Source: Prolixibacter denitrificans | GTDB taxonomy: Bacteria; Bacteroidota; Bacteroidia; Bacteroidales; Prolixibacteraceae | DNA length: 64,000 bases | Assembly (NCBI RefSeq): GCF_003014495.1 | Contig: NZ_PYGC01000002.1 | Coordinates: forward strand, 372,001 to 436,000 | Reading direction: 5' to 3' | Part shown: positions 27,002 through 36,100 of the stretch, piece after piece | Numbering within the stretch: the first letter of the stretch is position 1 | How the letters are laid out: each line of letters opens with the position of its first letter | Made by a program: the position numbers and the translations under genes | Notes under the pieces: generated by a model | Told to the model about the DNA's origin: nothing | The model's input: the letters and a program-made list of their open reading frames with translations, nothing else | Databases searched by the model: none

Positions 27002-27265
27002 TCAGAAGGAATAAATGTCTCTCTTGCCTTTTACTTTCTGAACGGCTCTTCGTACCGGTAATAGTCTCCACTTTATGTACCCGTTCCAGTCAAACCAGCG
27101 GTCTTGCTCATCGCATTTCTTTCCGCAACGTCGGCAATGTTCGTTCTCATTCGAGCAAGCATTTATTGGGTCAAAATTGTGTCCGAACAGGAAGCAGACA
27201 ATGTGGAAAGGTTTCCGTTGTGGTATGTCAGAATGATGATTTTCCATTGTTCTTCGTTTTTTCAT
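27002..27265 (-). CDS. Small Cys-rich protein, DUF1660-like zinc-ribbon candidate
   Basis: The 87-residue frame has a Cys/His pattern (CFLFGHNF, then CSNENEHCRRCGKKC) like that of small DUF1660-type proteins, which are often noted in prophages. An 81-residue version from the ATG at 27247 is equally plausible. The Cys cluster suggests metal binding. The C-terminal part is basic. Nothing around it looks like phage. It lies between the efflux operon and cysS, downstream of a promoter-like site that copies the efflux promoter's repeat architecture. The family name is from memory and the function is unknown. Confidence 0.55.
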   Translation of the reverse strand: MKKRRTMENHHSDIPQRKPFHIVCFLFGHNFDPINACSNENEHCRRCGKKCDEQDRWFDWNGYIKWRLLPVRRAVQKVKGKRDIYSF

Positions 27266-27414
27266 GGTTGGTGAAATCTGTCAAGTACTAGAAAAAGGGG
27301 CTTCGTTTGGTCTTGCAAATCTAAGCCGTGGTGTTTCCCCGGTCGTCTCATTTTCTGAAAACGGGAAACCCTCGGGACTTGAATTTACGATCTGGCGCTT
27401 TTTCAATGACAATT

Positions 27415-27484
27415 CAAAAATCGAATAACCTGAACGCAGATGAAACGAAAAATCGGTGAATGGCGGTTATTCGTCGGTAAATGA
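27415..27484 (-). promoter_or_regulatory. Second promoter-like site with the same tandem repeats
   Basis: On the minus strand GATTTTTG (27422-27415, one mismatch to TAnnTTTG) is preceded by direct repeats. On the plus strand these read ATCGGTGAATGG at 27452 and GTCGGTAAATGA at 27473, 21 bp apart. The distance from the first base of the -7 element to the first repeat is 37 bp, identical to the efflux promoter. The likely downstream gene is the small Cys-rich protein, with a leader of roughly 150 nt. Confidence 0.45.
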
Positions 27485-27545
27485 CAATCCGACTCCTTTC
27501 GGCGAAAGCTGTGGTATGTCGCTTTTTCATCCGCACTGATTTTTC

Positions 27546-27553
27546 TACCTTTG
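27546..27553 (+). promoter_or_regulatory. -7 element of cysS
   Basis: TACCTTTG fits TAnnTTTG exactly and lies 27 bp before the cysS ATG. A T-run at 27523-27526 sits at the right distance for a weak -33. Confidence 0.5.
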
Positions 27554-27580
27554 TGCATCAATTTTTAATTCTTAACCCGA

Positions 27581-29056
27581 ATGGACAAGCTCGTCATTTA
27601 CAATACGCTTACGCGGAAGAAAGAATTGTTCAAACCCATTCATCCCGGAGCGGTGGGGATGTATGTCTGTGGACCGACAGTTTACGGTGAAGCACACCTG
27701 GGACACGCCCGGCCGGCTATCACGTTCGATATGCTTTTCAGATATTTGAAACACATAGGCTATAAAGTGCGCTATGTGAGGAACATTACCGATGTAGGCC
27801 ACCTGGTTGACGACGCTGATGAGGGAGAGGATAAAATTGAACGCAGAGCGAAAGTCGAGCAGCTGGAGCCAATGGAGGTTGTGCAGATCTACACCAACAG
27901 CTACCGCGGAAATATGGCCCGGCTGAATAACCTTCCACCGAGTATCGAACCGACCGCATCAGGTCATATCATCGAGCAGGTTGAGGCGGTGAAGAAGATT
28001 CTGGAAGCCGGATACGGCTATGAAAGTAATGGCTCCGTTTATTTCGATGTAGAGAGATTCTCGAAAGACCATCATTACGGCAAACTTTCCGGAAGAAAAG
28101 TGGAAGACCTTTATTCCAATACCCGTGAACTGGACGGACAATCGGAGAAAAGATCGTCGATGGATTTTGCTCTGTGGAAGAAAGCAACGCCCGAGCATAT
28201 CATGCGCTGGCCTTCGCCGTGGAGCGATGGTTATCCCGGCTGGCACATGGAGTGTACGGCTATGAGCACCAAATACCTGGGCGAGCGGTTTGACATCCAC
28301 GGAGGCGGAATGGATTTGCTGTTTCCCCATCACGAAGCGGAAATAGCACAAAGTGTAGCTTGCACCGGACATGAATCGGTGAACTACTGGATGCACAACA
28401 ACCTGATTACCATCAACGGTCAGAAGATGGGCAAGTCGCTGGGGAATTTTATTACGCTCAACGAGCTGTTCGGAGGTAAGCACGATTTGCTGGAGAAGGC
28501 CTACAGTCCGATGACGATTCGTTTCTTCATTCTTCAGGCACATTACCGCAGCCCGCTTGATTTTTCGAACGAAGCGCTGCAGGCGGCGGAGAAAGGGATG
28601 GAGCGTTTGATGAAAGCGATTGAAGTATTGGGAAATCTGCCAGTTTCCGCTGAATCTACCGTTGATGTAGCCGCTTTGAAGCAAAAGTGCTACGAAGCGA
28701 TGAACGATGATTTGAACAGTCCTATTCTGATTGCGCATCTGTTTGATGGTGTGAAGATGATTAATTCTATTAATGATGGGAAAGAAAAGATTTCAGCAGA
28801 GGATTTGACTGCGCTTCAACAGCTGTACCACGAATTTGCATTTGATATTCTGGGCTTGCAGTCGGAGGAGCAAGCAGCTGCTGGTGGAGGCGAAGAAACG
28901 ATGACACACGTTGTGGATTTATTGTTGAATTTGAGGATCGAGGCCAAGAAAAATAAAGACTGGGCAACCGCCGATAAGATTCGGAATGAATTGAGTGCCC
29001 TTGGATTTGAAATAAAAGATACCAAAGATGGCTTTTCCTGGGAACTGAAGAAATAA
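27581..29056 (+). CDS. cysS: Cysteinyl-tRNA synthetase
   Basis: CysRS is a class I synthetase that charges tRNA-Cys. The 491-residue length is normal. It shows the zinc-ligand [16 protein letters not shown] with the HIGH-type HLGH, the second zinc cysteine in WHMECTAMS, the HHEAEIAQS motif, and KMGKS (KMSKS type) in [11 protein letters not shown]. The C-terminal anticodon-binding region is present. It is monocistronic, with its own -7 element and a downstream terminator. Confidence 0.98.
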   Translation: MDKLVIYNTLTRKKELFKPIHPGAVGMYVCGPTVYGEAHLGHARPAITFDMLFRYLKHIGYKVRYVRNITDVGHLVDDADEGEDKIERRAKVEQLEPMEVVQIYTNSYRGNMARLNNLPPSIEPTASGHIIEQVEAVKKILEAGYGYESNGSVYFDVERFSKDHHYGKLSGRKVEDLYSNTRELDGQSEKRSSMDFALWKKATPEHIMRWPSPWSDGYPGWHMECTAMSTKYLGERFDIHGGGMDLLFPHHEAEIAQSVACTGHESVNYWMHNNLITINGQKMGKSLGNFITLNELFGGKHDLLEKAYSPMTIRFFILQAHYRSPLDFSNEALQAAEKGMERLMKAIEVLGNLPVSAESTVDVAALKQKCYEAMNDDLNSPILIAHLFDGVKMINSINDGKEKISAEDLTALQQLYHEFAFDILGLQSEEQAAAGGGEETMTHVVDLLLNLRIEAKKNKDWATADKIRNELSALGFEIKDTKDGFSWELKK

Positions 29057-29079
29057 AATGAACACTTGATATCGAACAG

Positions 29080-29112
29080 AAACCTGCTTCAGATGAGGCA
29101 GGTTTTTTTTGT
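29080..29112 (+). terminator. Terminator after cysS
   Basis: AACCTGC and GCAGGTT form a stem around a 10-nt loop and are followed by a run of T residues. Confidence 0.85.
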
Positions 29113-29203
29113 GCCTTCTCATTTTTAATGTTCAGAAAATGCCCTTAAATTTAGAAAGCACCATGCAGGTGAAACCAAAGTCATTAACTACAAAAACGTG
29201 CTT

Positions 29204-29575
29204 ATGAAAACTTGTCGAATAATTGCTGCATTTGCTTTGCTCTTGATGGTTGCTTTTCAAGCGAAAGCTGGTACCGATGAAAAGAATAAAATAGCTGGTA
29301 CCTGGGAATATTCAGCACCCACTGCACCCTATCCTTACACGTCAGGACGAATTGTGCTGAAGGAAGCTGAAAGCGGTTTGGCCGGAGAGCTGGTGGTCGA
29401 AGGGAATCGTTTACCCGCGTCGTCGGTCGCTTTCGAAAATAATGAGCTGGTGATGGAAATTGAAATCGAATATAATCTGGTAACGGTTAAGTTTAAACTG
29501 GTCGATGGTAGTTTAGTGGGCGAAGCCAATAGTCCGGATGGGCCCGTCGAAGTGAAGGCTTCCAAAGTGGAATAA
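29204..29575 (+). CDS. Small secreted protein of unknown function
   Basis: This 123-residue protein has a clear signal peptide (MKTCRIIAAFALLLMVAFQAKA, cleavage near residue 22). The mature part is beta-strand-rich: GTWEYSAPTAPYPY, then alternating strands such as ELVMEIEIEYNLVTVKFKLVDG. The pattern recalls small lipocalin-like or extracytoplasmic beta-sandwich proteins, but I do not recognise the family. The ATG at 29204 is preferred to a GTG two codons upstream. It lies alone between the cysS terminator and a bidirectional hairpin. Confidence 0.75.
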   Translation: MKTCRIIAAFALLLMVAFQAKAGTDEKNKIAGTWEYSAPTAPYPYTSGRIVLKEAESGLAGELVVEGNRLPASSVAFENNELVMEIEIEYNLVTVKFKLVDGSLVGEANSPDGPVEVKASKVE

Positions 29576-29594
29576 CATACCATACCTGAAGTAG

Positions 29595-29630
29595 AAAAGC
29601 CGGAAGCATAAAAACAACTTCCGGCTTTTT
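29595..29630. terminator. Bidirectional terminator between the small secreted gene and rmlB
   Basis: AAAAGCCGGAAG and CTTCCGGCTTTTT form a long stem with A and T tracts on the two sides. Confidence 0.9.
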
Positions 29631-29652
29631 ATTTTGAATGCAGAACTCGTGA

Positions 29653-30708
29653 TTACCGGTTCTCGTACATTTCACGATAATAATTTTCGTAGGTTCCATT
29701 CACAATATTTTCCAACCATTCCTGGTTTCCCAGGTACCAATCGACGGTTTTTTCGATTCCTTCTTCGAATTGCAGCGACGGTTTCCAGCCCAACTCGTTC
29801 ATCAACTTGGACGAATCGATGGCGTAGCGCAAATCATGACCGGCACGATCTTTCACAAAAGTGATGAGCTTCTCGGATGTTCCGGGTTCCCGATCCAATT
29901 TTTTGTCCATCACCTTGCAGAGGGTGCGAATCAGGTCAATATTGGTCCATTCGTTGTTACCACCAATGTTGTATGTTTCTCCCTCTTTTCCTTCCTGGAA
30001 AATGAGGTCGATGGCACGTGCATGGTCTTCAACGTAAAGCCAGTCGCGAATATTTTCTCCTTTTCCGTAAATCGGGATCGGCTTGTTGTTTTTAATGTTA
30101 TTGATGGCCAGTGGAATCAATTTCTCCGGAAATTGATTTGGCCCATAGTTATTTGAGCAGTTCGAAATGACTACCGGAAGCCCGTAGGTGTTGTGATAGG
30201 CCCGGACCAAATGATCGGAGCTGGCTTTGGATGCAGAATAGGGGCTTTTAGGGTCGTAAGAAGTGGTTTCAGTAAAGAAACCTGTTGCTCCGAGCGAGCC
30301 GTAAACCTCGTCGGTTGAAATGTGATAAAACCGTTTCCCGGAATAATCATCTTTCCAGATTTCGCGGGCTGCATTCAGCAAATTAACCGTTCCCACGATG
30401 TTGGTCATGATGAACTCCATCGGGTTGCTGATGGACCGATCGACATGCGATTCGGCAGCCAGGTGCATCACGCCGTCGAACTGATATTTCCTGAAAAGTT
30501 TTTGTATAAAATCGTCATCGGTAATGTCGCCCTTTACGAACTGGTAATTGGGCTTGTTTTCGATGTCTTTCAGGTTCTCCAGGTTGCCGGCGTACGTCAG
30601 CGCATCGAGGTTGATGATTTGGTATTCCGGGTAACCGTTTACCAAACGGCGAACAACATGGGAGCCAATGAATCCGGCCCCTCCGGTAATTAAAATAGTT
30701 TTCTGCAT
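29653..30708 (-). CDS. rmlB: dTDP-glucose 4,6-dehydratase
   Basis: RmlB converts dTDP-glucose to dTDP-4-keto-6-deoxyglucose, the branch point to dTDP-rhamnose and other deoxysugars of surface polysaccharides. The 351-residue extended SDR has the NAD motif GGAGFIGSH at residues 8-16, HLAAESHVDRS, and the YSASKASSDHLVRAY catalytic block. RmlA, RmlC and RmlD are not in the window. It lies 45 bp downstream of galE on the same strand. A near-match -7 (AACCTTTG, 30749-30742) lies in that gap. Confidence 0.96.
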   Translation of the reverse strand: MQKTILITGGAGFIGSHVVRRLVNGYPEYQIINLDALTYAGNLENLKDIENKPNYQFVKGDITDDDFIQKLFRKYQFDGVMHLAAESHVDRSISNPMEFIMTNIVGTVNLLNAAREIWKDDYSGKRFYHISTDEVYGSLGATGFFTETTSYDPKSPYSASKASSDHLVRAYHNTYGLPVVISNCSNNYGPNQFPEKLIPLAINNIKNNKPIPIYGKGENIRDWLYVEDHARAIDLIFQEGKEGETYNIGGNNEWTNIDLIRTLCKVMDKKLDREPGTSEKLITFVKDRAGHDLRYAIDSSKLMNELGWKPSLQFEEGIEKTVDWYLGNQEWLENIVNGTYENYYREMYENR

Positions 30709-30753
30709 GGTCTTGCTATTTCAGAACCCTAAAGGTAATAACAAAGGTTGTCG

Positions 30754-31782
30754 CTACTGTATATTCCTGACTTTCTTTTCCCAATTCCAGGCAGAAAGTA
30801 GTGTTTCTCCCAGTGATTTTTCTGCCTTCCAGCCCAGTATCTTGTTAGCCTTGGTAGTATCGGCATAGGTCTGCTCGATGTCACCTGCGCGGCGTCCTAC
30901 AATCTGATAATTGAGGTCTACTCCGGTAACTTCAATGAAGGTTTTTACCAGTTCTAATACCGAGGCTCCTTTTCCGGTACCAATATTGAAAAACTCGTAG
31001 CGAGCATCATTTTTGTTTTCGAGTAGTCGTTCAATCGCTACCACGTGGGCTTTGGCCAAATCGACCACGTTGATGTAATCGCGTATGGCCGTTCCATCCG
31101 GAGTGTTGTAGTCGTCACCGAAGATGCTTAGCTTTTCGCGAAGCCCTGCTGCAGTTTGGGTGATAAAAGGAACCAGGTTGTTAGGAACACCACGGGGCAA
31201 TTCACCAATAAGTGAGGACGGATGTGCCCCAACCGGGTTGAAATAGCGAAGTGCGATAGCGTTGATTCTCTCCATAGCTTTTACGCTGTCGCGGATAATA
31301 TCTTCGGCCACTGCTTTGGTATTCCCGTAAGGTGATTCAGCTTCTTTTCTGGGCGTGTCTTCCGTAACCGGAAGAACATCAGGCTGACCGTAAACGGTAC
31401 ATGATGATGAAAAAACGAAGTTGGGAACATCATGTTTGGGCATCAGCTCCAGCAAATTCATCAGTGAAACCAGATTATTCCGGTAGTAAAGCAATGGTTT
31501 TTCAACCGATTCTCCTACTGCTTTACTGGCGGCGAAGTGAATGATGGCTTCTATATTCGGATATTTGTTGAAGAATGCTTCCAGTCGATTATAATCCTGA
31601 AGATTAAATTCCTCAAATGTGGGGCGAATACCGGTTATCTTTTCAATTTTATCCACTACATCGGCAGTCGAATTCGACAAATCATCAATAATAACCACAT
31701 CGTAGCCGGCTTCCTGTAGTTCAACAACAGTATGAGATCCAATGTAACCCGTTCCTCCAGTTACCAGAATTTGCTTTTTCAT
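30754..31782 (-). CDS. galE: UDP-glucose 4-epimerase
   Basis: GalE interconverts UDP-glucose and UDP-galactose, supplying galactose residues and the Leloir pathway. Its 342 residues form an extended SDR with GGTGYIGSH near 8-16, HFAASKAVGESV near 83-94, a Ser-Ser-Cys-Thr catalytic stretch (FSSSCTVYGQP), and the YGNTKA motif holding Tyr and Lys. It is probably co-transcribed with rmlB as a nucleotide-sugar pair. Confidence 0.95.
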   Translation of the reverse strand: MKKQILVTGGTGYIGSHTVVELQEAGYDVVIIDDLSNSTADVVDKIEKITGIRPTFEEFNLQDYNRLEAFFNKYPNIEAIIHFAASKAVGESVEKPLLYYRNNLVSLMNLLELMPKHDVPNFVFSSSCTVYGQPDVLPVTEDTPRKEAESPYGNTKAVAEDIIRDSVKAMERINAIALRYFNPVGAHPSSLIGELPRGVPNNLVPFITQTAAGLREKLSIFGDDYNTPDGTAIRDYINVVDLAKAHVVAIERLLENKNDARYEFFNIGTGKGASVLELVKTFIEVTGVDLNYQIVGRRAGDIEQTYADTTKANKILGWKAEKSLGETLLSAWNWEKKVRNIQ

Positions 31783-31813
31783 GTATAGGTTCCTTTTATT
31801 TTTATTGGAGTCT

Positions 31814-31821
31814 CAAAAATA
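31814..31821 (-). promoter_or_regulatory. -7 element of galE
   Basis: It reads TATTTTTG on the minus strand, 32 bp before the galE ATG. No TTTG is seen at -33. Confidence 0.4.
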
Positions 31822-31902
31822 GGAATTATAGGATAAAATTTTGCTTCTCAGGAGGATCAGTTCTCAAGCTATTCTGTTTGATAACTTTATTGTAAAGTAA
31901 GG

Positions 31903-31933
31903 TTTGGCTTCACCTAATTTTTCGCTACATTTG
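31903..31933 (+). promoter_or_regulatory. Consensus promoter of the HU-SPOR gene
   Basis: TTTG (31903-31906), a 19-bp spacer and TACATTTG (31926-31933) give a perfect match to the Bacteroidetes consensus. Its expected start site near 31940 favours the ATG at 31960 over the one at 31945. Confidence 0.7.
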
Positions 31934-31959
31934 GTTGCTAAGAAATGCGAAAAGGGAAA

Positions 31960-32970
31960 ATGGATATCAGCATCTATCTTATTGAATTAGTTCGAATTCA
32001 CGATTGTGTTATCGTTCCTGAACTGGGTGGTTTCATTTCGAATTACCAGCCAGCTGGAGTCGATTACAACCGAAATACGTTTGCTCCTCCGCGCAAAGAG
32101 ATTGTTTTTAACAGCAAGCTGACCGGAAACGATGGTTTGTTGGTGAATCACATTTCCGAAAGCGAAGGAGTAGGGTATTTGGAAGCCCGTCAGATTATTG
32201 CTGAATTTGTTGATGAAGCATGGTCGAAGCTCGAAAACGGTGAGAAACTGGAATTCCAGCACATCGGCTCGCTTCATTACGATAGGCATGAGAAGCTGAT
32301 TTTTGAACCTGAACAGGCTGAAAATCTATTGCTTGATTCCTACGGAATGGGCGATTTTCATTTCCCGAAGATTGAGCGCAACGATTTGGTGCGGACGACC
32401 GCCCGCTTCGAAGACAAAGAGGCTGTGCGAGTCGTTTTCAATTCACGGACGGCAAAAAAATTGCTTATCGGAGTTCCGCTGATGCTGGCACTTACCCTGA
32501 TACCTCTTTCCAAGCACATGCAACAGGGGGATACGTCAGGCGATCAGGCATCTACTACATCGTCTGTGTTATCAGTAATGGATAGCACGCCGGCAGACAC
32601 GTTTGTTGCAGCAGATAAAATTCCGGCGGAGTCGGTGCCGGTGGAATCGAAAGCCAAATCCAAAGCGGATGAAAGGCTGGCAGACAATCAGTCGGTGAGT
32701 GAACCGGCGGTTAAAGTAGAAAAGCCCGCAACCAACGACGAAGCCACTCGTTTTTACCTGGTTGGCGGAAGTTTTAAAAAAGAAGTAAACGCAAAGAAAT
32801 ACCAGGACGATTTGATTCGCCAGGGGTACGATTCCCAGATTTTTACACTGGATAATGGATTTTACCGCGTAACGATTCAATCGTACAACGATCGCGACGA
32901 GGCGTTGGCCGTATTGGATAATCTGACAAAAGCCAATCCTAAATCGGGAATCTGGTTGCTGGAAGAATAG
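31960..32970 (+). CDS. HU-like domain, membrane-anchored SPOR protein
   Basis: The 336-residue protein has three parts. Residues about 1-125 (MDISIYLIELVRIHDCVIVPELGGF) match the HU/CCDC81-type DNA-binding-fold domain found widely in Bacteroidetes. One membrane helix lies near 167-185 (LLIGVPLMLALTLIPLS). After a Ser/Lys-rich linker, a C-terminal SPOR domain (about 265-336, FYLVGGSFKKEVNAKKYQDDL) would bind denuded peptidoglycan in the periplasm. The start at 31960 is set by an AAAAGGGAAA ribosome-binding-like stretch and the promoter. A link between a cytoplasmic HU-like domain and the division-site wall is inference. Confidence 0.85.
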   Translation: MDISIYLIELVRIHDCVIVPELGGFISNYQPAGVDYNRNTFAPPRKEIVFNSKLTGNDGLLVNHISESEGVGYLEARQIIAEFVDEAWSKLENGEKLEFQHIGSLHYDRHEKLIFEPEQAENLLLDSYGMGDFHFPKIERNDLVRTTARFEDKEAVRVVFNSRTAKKLLIGVPLMLALTLIPLSKHMQQGDTSGDQASTTSSVLSVMDSTPADTFVAADKIPAESVPVESKAKSKADERLADNQSVSEPAVKVEKPATNDEATRFYLVGGSFKKEVNAKKYQDDLIRQGYDSQIFTLDNGFYRVTIQSYNDRDEALAVLDNLTKANPKSGIWLLEE

Positions 32971-32993
32971 AAAAATATTGACAATACGATATT

Positions 32994-33020
32994 GGGCTGG
33001 CTTAATTGCCGGCCTTTTTT
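32994..33020 (+). terminator. Terminator after the HU-SPOR gene
   Basis: GGCTGGC and GCCGGCC pair with one G-T wobble around TTAATT, and six T residues follow. Confidence 0.75.
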
Positions 33021-33029
33021 GTATCCGAA

Positions 33030-33060
33030 AAAATGCCACCCCGAATAAACGGGATGGCAA
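33030..33060 (-). terminator. Likely terminator of the large T9SS cargo gene
   Basis: TGCCACCCCG (33034-33043) pairs with CGGGATGGCA (33050-33059) with one mismatch. On the minus strand a T run follows. It is 67 bp past the stop, so it is a little distant. Confidence 0.6.
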
Positions 33061-33126
33061 AAACGGGGGCATCCGGCTTTTGGTGCTTCTACAAAAGGGG
33101 TGCCGGTTTTCGGGGTATGGTTTTGG

Positions 33127-36100
33127 TTATTTCAAAATAATGGATTTCTGTGTTATTTCGTTTCCAACCGTCAACCTGGCGATATAAATACCCGACGGGT
33201 ACCGGTTCAAATTAATATGTTCATTTTGTTGACACCCGTGGATTGAGATTTGTCGTTCGAAAACTTTGTTCCCGGTAGCGGAATAAATTTCCAACAGAAT
33301 CAGTTCTCCTTCCATGTCGTTAATTGACAAATTCAATTCACCATTGGTTGGGTTCGGGAAAAGCGTCCATGATTCGTTCAGCGAGATAAGCTCATCCGAA
33401 CTCGTCACGAGTGTTTCAGCATCATAGGTAGTAGATGCTTCTTCTGTATTTCCAACGTTGTCGGTGGCCACACTGTAAAACTTGTAGACATCGCCCACCT
33501 CGCCAACAAATTCAGCTGAGGTCTCTTTCGTGTGAACCAGCCACAAAACCGGGTCCTCATCATTCACCTTCACATAAATGTCGTAATATTCAATTCCGGC
33601 TGCGTTGTCCGTGCCCGACCAGGTAACCGTAAAAGTGGTTGGTCCGGTTTCTGCATCGAGTTGTTCCACCTGGCTTTCCGGAGCAATGACATCAACGGTG
33701 TTATGCCAGACATTGGTTTTGATAGGCTCATTGGCATCGAATACTATGGTGGCCTGGTTTTCGTAAGTCGTCCCGTTTGCTCCGGGCTCGTGTACACCTA
33801 CCGTGAAGGAGACAAATCCTTCCCCTTCGGGCGATGTAACATTAGGTGGAAGAAAACCAACTTGCGGGTCTTCGTGGATATCCATGGTCAACGGGTCTAG
33901 CGAGGCAAATTGCCAGCTAATTACCCCGGTCAGGGTATCGACTTTTCCGGTTACCCGAAGAAGCAGGTTGCTGTTGAGTTCTACATCTGACGAGAAACTA
34001 TACGTTTCCTGGGTGTTGGGCGTAATAATGGTGTCGCCGAATCCGAAGGAGCCAAAGGTGAAATCGCTTGCGCGGAACCGGGCTAAATCGAGCGTATCAG
34101 TAACCGTTACAATATGCGCTGGTGCCGATGCTGACGATTTGTTCTCAAAATAAATGGTGTACGGAAAACGCTGCGTTTCGGCGATATATTTCTCAGCTCC
34201 CGGACCATCCGGACCGACAATTTCATTGGGGTCAAATGAGGAGACGGCCGTTATTCCCCGGTCGTTTTTCGATTGTTTCGCCAACTTACGACACTCTTGA
34301 TCCTTCTGATAGTTATCGTAAATATCCGCTCCGAACTGGAAGACGCCAATAGCCAGTTCATAAGCTTTGGCTGCCGGAACAAAATCGACCGCGCAGCTGG
34401 CAACTGTTTTAGCGTAGTTCCAAATCATACTTCCCCAGGTCGGTTTTTCATCGGCTTTAGGCTTGGAGAAATCCAACGGGTTCCAGATATACGTGGTCAC
34501 CACATCTTTTACACAGCCGGCGCCGGGAAGTGCACTGGCAGCCAGATTGACCAAGCCGTTGGCGACCGCTCCTGCCTGTGCGCGCAACAGGCAATCCTGA
34601 ATTTCTTCGTCCATGGGCGAGCCGAAGAATGGCTCGGAAACCCAGGCAAGAACCCGGATATCCGATGGTGATTTTAACCGAATATGTACTTCGTTGCTCG
34701 AGTTCGCAGGAATGATGGGAACATAAAACGGGTAAACTTTGGCATGGAATTCCTCGCCCATCACCTGATCGGTTTCATAAAAGGGTTGCAATAGTTCAGC
34801 CGGAATTTCCTCTCCGTTCGATTCAGCATACCCGTTGAAGCTTATGGTAAAGTCAATCAACTCAACCTCAGTATCCCAAGGAACAACGAGGAAAAGAGGA
34901 ACACCCATGGCATCCACATTACTGTCGTTGCCGTAACGGATAGTGTACGTTTGCCACATGTTGAAAAGAATGCGACCTCGTCCCTGCACTTCTACCCAGG
35001 GCGAAGCTTCTTCTCCTTCCACTACCGTGAAACCTTCAGGAATGGTTACTGTTCCGGAAGCAGATTGCACGACTACATCCCATTTCCCAACCGCTTTTTC
35101 GTGCAAATCGAGGGTTCCGATCAGCACGCCCGGTTGGTAAAGACTGATTTCTTCAGCAACGACTTCTTCTCCACCCATGGTAATTTTGAAAGTAGAATTA
35201 TCTGTCAAACCACCGCCATAGATTTTCACGGTTGCATAACCGGTGTTTCCGGCTACGTCATCTTCTATTCTGGCAATGCCTTCGATCGTAATGGTTTTGG
35301 TTGCCGAAAAGGATGTTCCGTTATTCGAAGCAGTGAGTGTCACGTTGTATTCACCGGGTCCGGAATACTCGTGAGTTGGATTAGCTAAATCGGAGGTTTC
35401 CCCATCGCCAAAATCCCAGGAATACTGTGTTGCGTTTTCTGATTTCTGATTGAAACTTACGGTTTGAATATTTTTGTATGCTTCAAAGGCTACTACTGGC
35501 GGTTGAGGCGAAGCGGCTGTAAATTCACCTGTTACCAGGTTAAAGCCATCAGCACCATGCCCGGTTAAATCTTTCAGACTTTCGTTGCAATTGATGTAAA
35601 CCAAAAGTTTGTCTTCGGTTCCTGTCATTATATGCGTAGCCTTTTCAGCCATTTCTTCCTGGTTAAAGCCTTTTTCCCAAATCCTGATTTCGTCCAATCC
35701 GAGACCTAGAGGATTGCTCAGATAATAAGGACCAAAGATGTAGACACCGGGTTCCGGTTCAATCTTCCCGGTAACCGTTTTGCTGGCTACCTCCTTCCCA
35801 TCGACAAACAGTTTGTAGTTTTTCAGACCGGCCCGTGCGTCGTAGCTATAACCTATGTGGTGCCATTTATCGTCGTATAAATCCGTTTTTGCTTCAATAA
35901 CAAAAGTTCCCTTATCGGTAATCAAGGTTCCCCTTAACTTCGGGTTGTTCGCCGTATTGTAATCACGCATCACTTCAATCTCGAACTGCCGGTCGGCGGA
36001 ACCGGCGTGGCTGTCCAGTTTCTCGAACAGAATAAAGCTTGAGCTTCCTTCTGTTGTAATGTCAATCCGGGTCCAAAATTCGATAGTAATTGCTGAGTCG

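Larger units (their letters stand above)
27266..27580. other. 315-bp region upstream of cysS and the small Cys-rich gene
   Basis: It contains a second set of phased repeats with a -7-like site (minus strand), an additional minus-strand -7 match TAGATTTG (27323-27316), an inverted repeat GTTTCCC/GGGAAAC (27333-27339, 27363-27369), and the cysS promoter. I see no further gene. Confidence 0.5.

Noticed and set aside
27481-27690. 69-residue plus-strand frame before and into cysS
   Set aside because: It overlaps the cysS promoter and the first codons in another frame, with no protein features.
27959-28738. 259-residue minus-strand frame over cysS
   Set aside because: It is antisense to cysS motifs and has no family match.
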